Part shown: positions 4,047 through 5,505 of the stretch, piece by piece
Layout of the letters: every line of letters starts with the position of its first letter
Position numbering within the stretch: position 1 is the stretch's first letter
From: Streptococcaceae bacterium
Lineage (GTDB): Bacteria; Bacillota; Bacilli; Lactobacillales; Streptococcaceae
Direction: 5' to 3'
Length of the DNA stretch: 5,505 nucleotides
Assembly (NCBI GenBank): GCA_031285105.1
Contig: JAITWV010000056.1
Span: 1-5,505 of the forward strand
Program-made: the position numbers and the translations under genes
The notes under the pieces: model-generated
Told to the model about the DNA's origin: nothing
The model's database searches: none
Seen by the model: only the letters and a program-made list of their open reading frames with translations

Positions 4047-5277
4047 TTTTATAAATTAATTGGTCGATTACATCTGATGATAGAAATTCAAATGGTTTGT
4101 TGGTCTGTCTGCAATACTTGCAGTTTCCACAACGTACAGGTTCGACTTTGCCAGCTCTTAATAAGATGATGCGTTGAATGTTTTCAATAACAATCTCTAA
4201 CCCTTTTTCCAAATGATTTTCTTCGATGTAAAAGTGTTGAATTTCCATACTTGGTGTTTTATCAATAGCATGAATGCCATGATTGAAGTCCATACCAAAC
4301 ATTTGTTTTAAAAGCAGGCGATAAATAGCAATCTGAATGTGATAGCCTCGATTAAGATAAAACTTTTCGTACTCACGAGTTTCAGGATTACGCTCTGCTT
4401 TTCGCATATCGGCAGTTGTTTTAATATCGGTAAAAAATCCACGTTCAAAGTCAAGATTATCGACTTTGCCTTTGAATTTAACACCACCGATTTCTCCAAT
4501 TAAAGCAACTTCTTTATTACCAGTATAAAAATCATTAAACACTTGATCTTTACTTAGTTTATCAATAATTTTTCCGACTTTAAATCCCTCATCGTTAAGC
4601 TCGCCACCCTTTTTAACAAACGTTTCTTTGTGTTCAGTCATGAATTTTTCGTGAACCTCAACGCTTTCAAAAGCTGTGTGAACAGCATTTCCAACAACCA
4701 AAGCAGTAGTTTTCGGGAACTTGTCGAACTCGCCTTTTTGATAAGCCACTTCCATAGCCTCACACTCTAAATATCCTTTCAACTCACTGGTCGATAGATA
4801 TTCAGCATTAGCCTCTTTAGAGTAGTAAAACTCAGGATCAGACAGCTTATCTAAAATTTCAAGTTTTTCAGGGTCGTTTTTATAATCTTCTGAAAGATAT
4901 TCCTTAACATTTATTTTTTTATCGCCTTTATGACGATTGGCAAAATCTCTCGCAAACTCAACAGAAGGAAAAACAAACGGTGTATAAAGCAAAATTTCTT
5001 TTACTTTTTCCTCGTTAAACAACTCGATAGGACTTTCAGTTAAAAACTCAAAATCTAATGTGTCGTCTTTTCCAACGTTTGAAGCATAGGGAATGATTTT
5101 TAAATAAGTGTTATCCTTTACCAATTTATAGGGAAAGTGTTCTAGAAAATCTGTGTTTTCAGGAAATACAACTTCCTCTGTTAGTCTCCAATATTTACCG
5201 TCTACTCCTGCAAATTCTTTAATTTTTTTATTCGCAAAAGGTTTGAAATTCAATCCATTAATTTTTGGTATAGCCAT
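4042..5277 (-). CDS. Phage PD-(D/E)XK nuclease with Cas4/AddB-like cysteines
   Basis: The 411-residue product should be a Mg-dependent DNA exonuclease. The N-terminal 150 residues lack recognisable motifs. The nuclease core follows: STSELKGYLEC near 163-172, GNAVHTAFE with His200 and Glu204, GKVDNLD with Asp273, TDIKTT with Asp284 and Lys286, and YHIQIAIYR with Gln315. This is the full motif set of the RecB-like branch. Cys172 together with Cys383, Cys386 and Cys389 (CGNCKYC) matches the one-plus-three layout that binds a 4Fe-4S cluster in Cas4 and AddB. Phage proteins with this build are often filed under DUF3799, an attribution I infer from motif style. ATG at 5277 has AAGGAG eight bases upstream. 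The upstream partial gene may be its recombination partner. Regulation may involve hairpin E4 in its leader. Confidence 0.9.
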   Translation of the reverse strand: MAIPKINGLNFKPFANKKIKEFAGVDGKYWRLTEEVVFPENTDFLEHFPYKLVKDNTYLKIIPYASNVGKDDTLDFEFLTESPIELFNEEKVKEILLYTPFVFPSVEFARDFANRHKGDKKINVKEYLSEDYKNDPEKLEILDKLSDPEFYYSKEANAEYLSTSELKGYLECEAMEVAYQKGEFDKFPKTTALVVGNAVHTAFESVEVHEKFMTEHKETFVKKGGELNDEGFKVGKIIDKLSKDQVFNDFYTGNKEVALIGEIGGVKFKGKVDNLDFERGFFTDIKTTADMRKAERNPETREYEKFYLNRGYHIQIAIYRLLLKQMFGMDFNHGIHAIDKTPSMEIQHFYIEENHLEKGLEIVIENIQRIILLRAGKVEPVRCGNCKYCRQTNKPFEFLSSDVIDQLIYKK

Positions 5278-5300
5278 TTTTCCTTCTCCTTAAATAAAAA

Positions 5301-5337
5301 CAGAAAAAGACAAGCGTGGATGCTCGTCAATTTTCTT
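5301..5337 (-). terminator. Intergenic hairpin E4 (same family, shorter)
   Basis: In minus sense GACGAGC pairs with GCTTGTC through seven pairs, one of them G.U, around ATCCAC, and is followed by TTTTT. Outer AGAAAA/TTTTCT arms extend it. The apex AGC-ATC...GCT resembles E1-E3. It lies between the partial gene and the nuclease ribosome site, about 24 bases before the ATG at 5277, again without space for a promoter. The GACAC arm and the conserved flank are not clear here. Confidence 0.6.
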
Positions 5338-5359
5338 GATTTTATAGTTTTTCGACCAC

Positions 5360-5505
5360 TTATCTATTGATGTTATTGTTAATTCCACCACCATTAGACT
5401 TGCTATTTGTTTTATTTCCGATACCAGCTTGTTGTTTTACACCTTGTTGAGCTTGTTCGACTTTACCTGTGTAGATCAATACCAAACTAGCTAGGTATTT
5501 TAAAG
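5360..5505 (-). CDS. C-terminal end of an unidentified protein (cut by window edge)
   Basis: The last 47 codons of a gene that begins beyond the window end at TAA (5362-5360). The visible part has a short hydrophobic helix (LKYLASLVLIYTG), then a tail rich in Gln, Gly, Asn and Lys (EQAQQGVKQQAGIGNK, then SNGGGINNNINR). Such a flexible polar tail is common at the end of single-strand annealing or DNA-binding phage proteins. A position directly before an exonuclease gene would fit a recombinase (RecT, Erf or Sak type) or an ATPase. Too little is visible to name it. Frame and stop position are clear; family is unknown. Confidence 0.75.
   Translation of the reverse strand, partial: LKYLASLVLIYTGKVEQAQQGVKQQAGIGNKTNSKSNGGGINNNINR

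Noticed and set aside
3909..4169. Plus-strand open frame of 86 codons
   Set aside because: It runs antisense over the nuclease 3' end and hairpin E3, has no ribosome site and an unnatural composition.
4308..4499. Minus-strand frame of 63 codons inside the nuclease
   Set aside because: It lies in a shifted frame across the catalytic core and has no ribosome site.

Overview
The window looks like the early or replication region of a phage or prophage from a low-GC Gram-positive host (Bacillota; the AAGGAG-type ribosome sites, AT-rich codons and small membrane proteins suggest Lactobacillales such as Streptococcus, Lactococcus or Enterococcus). The host is inferred from style only. Every credible gene lies on the minus strand, so transcription runs from high to low coordinates. 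Genes are tightly packed, with ATGA overlaps, stop codons inside ribosome sites and several very small genes.

Layout in transcription order: (1) 5505-5360, the C-terminal end of an unidentified protein with a Gln/Asn/Gly-rich tail. (2) 5277-4042, a 411-residue PD-(D/E)XK nuclease with a complete active site and four cysteines placed as in the Fe-S nucleases Cas4 and AddB. (3) 4041-3598, a gene-poor stretch with one 33-residue membrane peptide (3833-3732) and, on the opposite strand, a convincing promoter, two hairpins and an intrinsic terminator that together look like a small RNA gene (about 3665-3758). (4) 3597-3157 and 3160-2171, an unknown 146-residue protein translationally coupled to a beta-class DNA methyltransferase. 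(5) 2082-1770, two overlapping small membrane proteins (73 and 45 residues). (6) 1676-777, two strongly acidic unknown proteins. (7) 705-380, a second pair of small membrane proteins (71 and 37 residues) joined by ATGA. (8) 265-1, the N-terminal part of an unknown protein.

A family of intergenic hairpins separates these blocks. Four of them (near 296-353, 1696-1746, 3974-4024 and 5301-5336) share an apical stem of the type CTGGC-loop-GCTAG and usually a GACAC outer stem. Three also share a nearly identical A-rich flank in minus-strand sense. They stand directly before the ribosome site of the next gene, leaving no room for a promoter. Their G.U pairs form only in minus-strand RNA, so they appear to act within the polycistronic transcript, as terminators subject to antitermination, as processing sites, or as exchange boundaries between gene cassettes.

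The best candidate for something undescribed is 3631-3876: a tiny one-helix membrane peptide gene whose 3' end is overlapped by a convergent small RNA, which is the layout of a type I toxin-antitoxin pair. The nuclease and upstream partial gene suggest a recombination function. The methyltransferase may protect phage DNA from restriction. The acidic and membrane proteins are typical accessory (moron-like) genes of unknown role.
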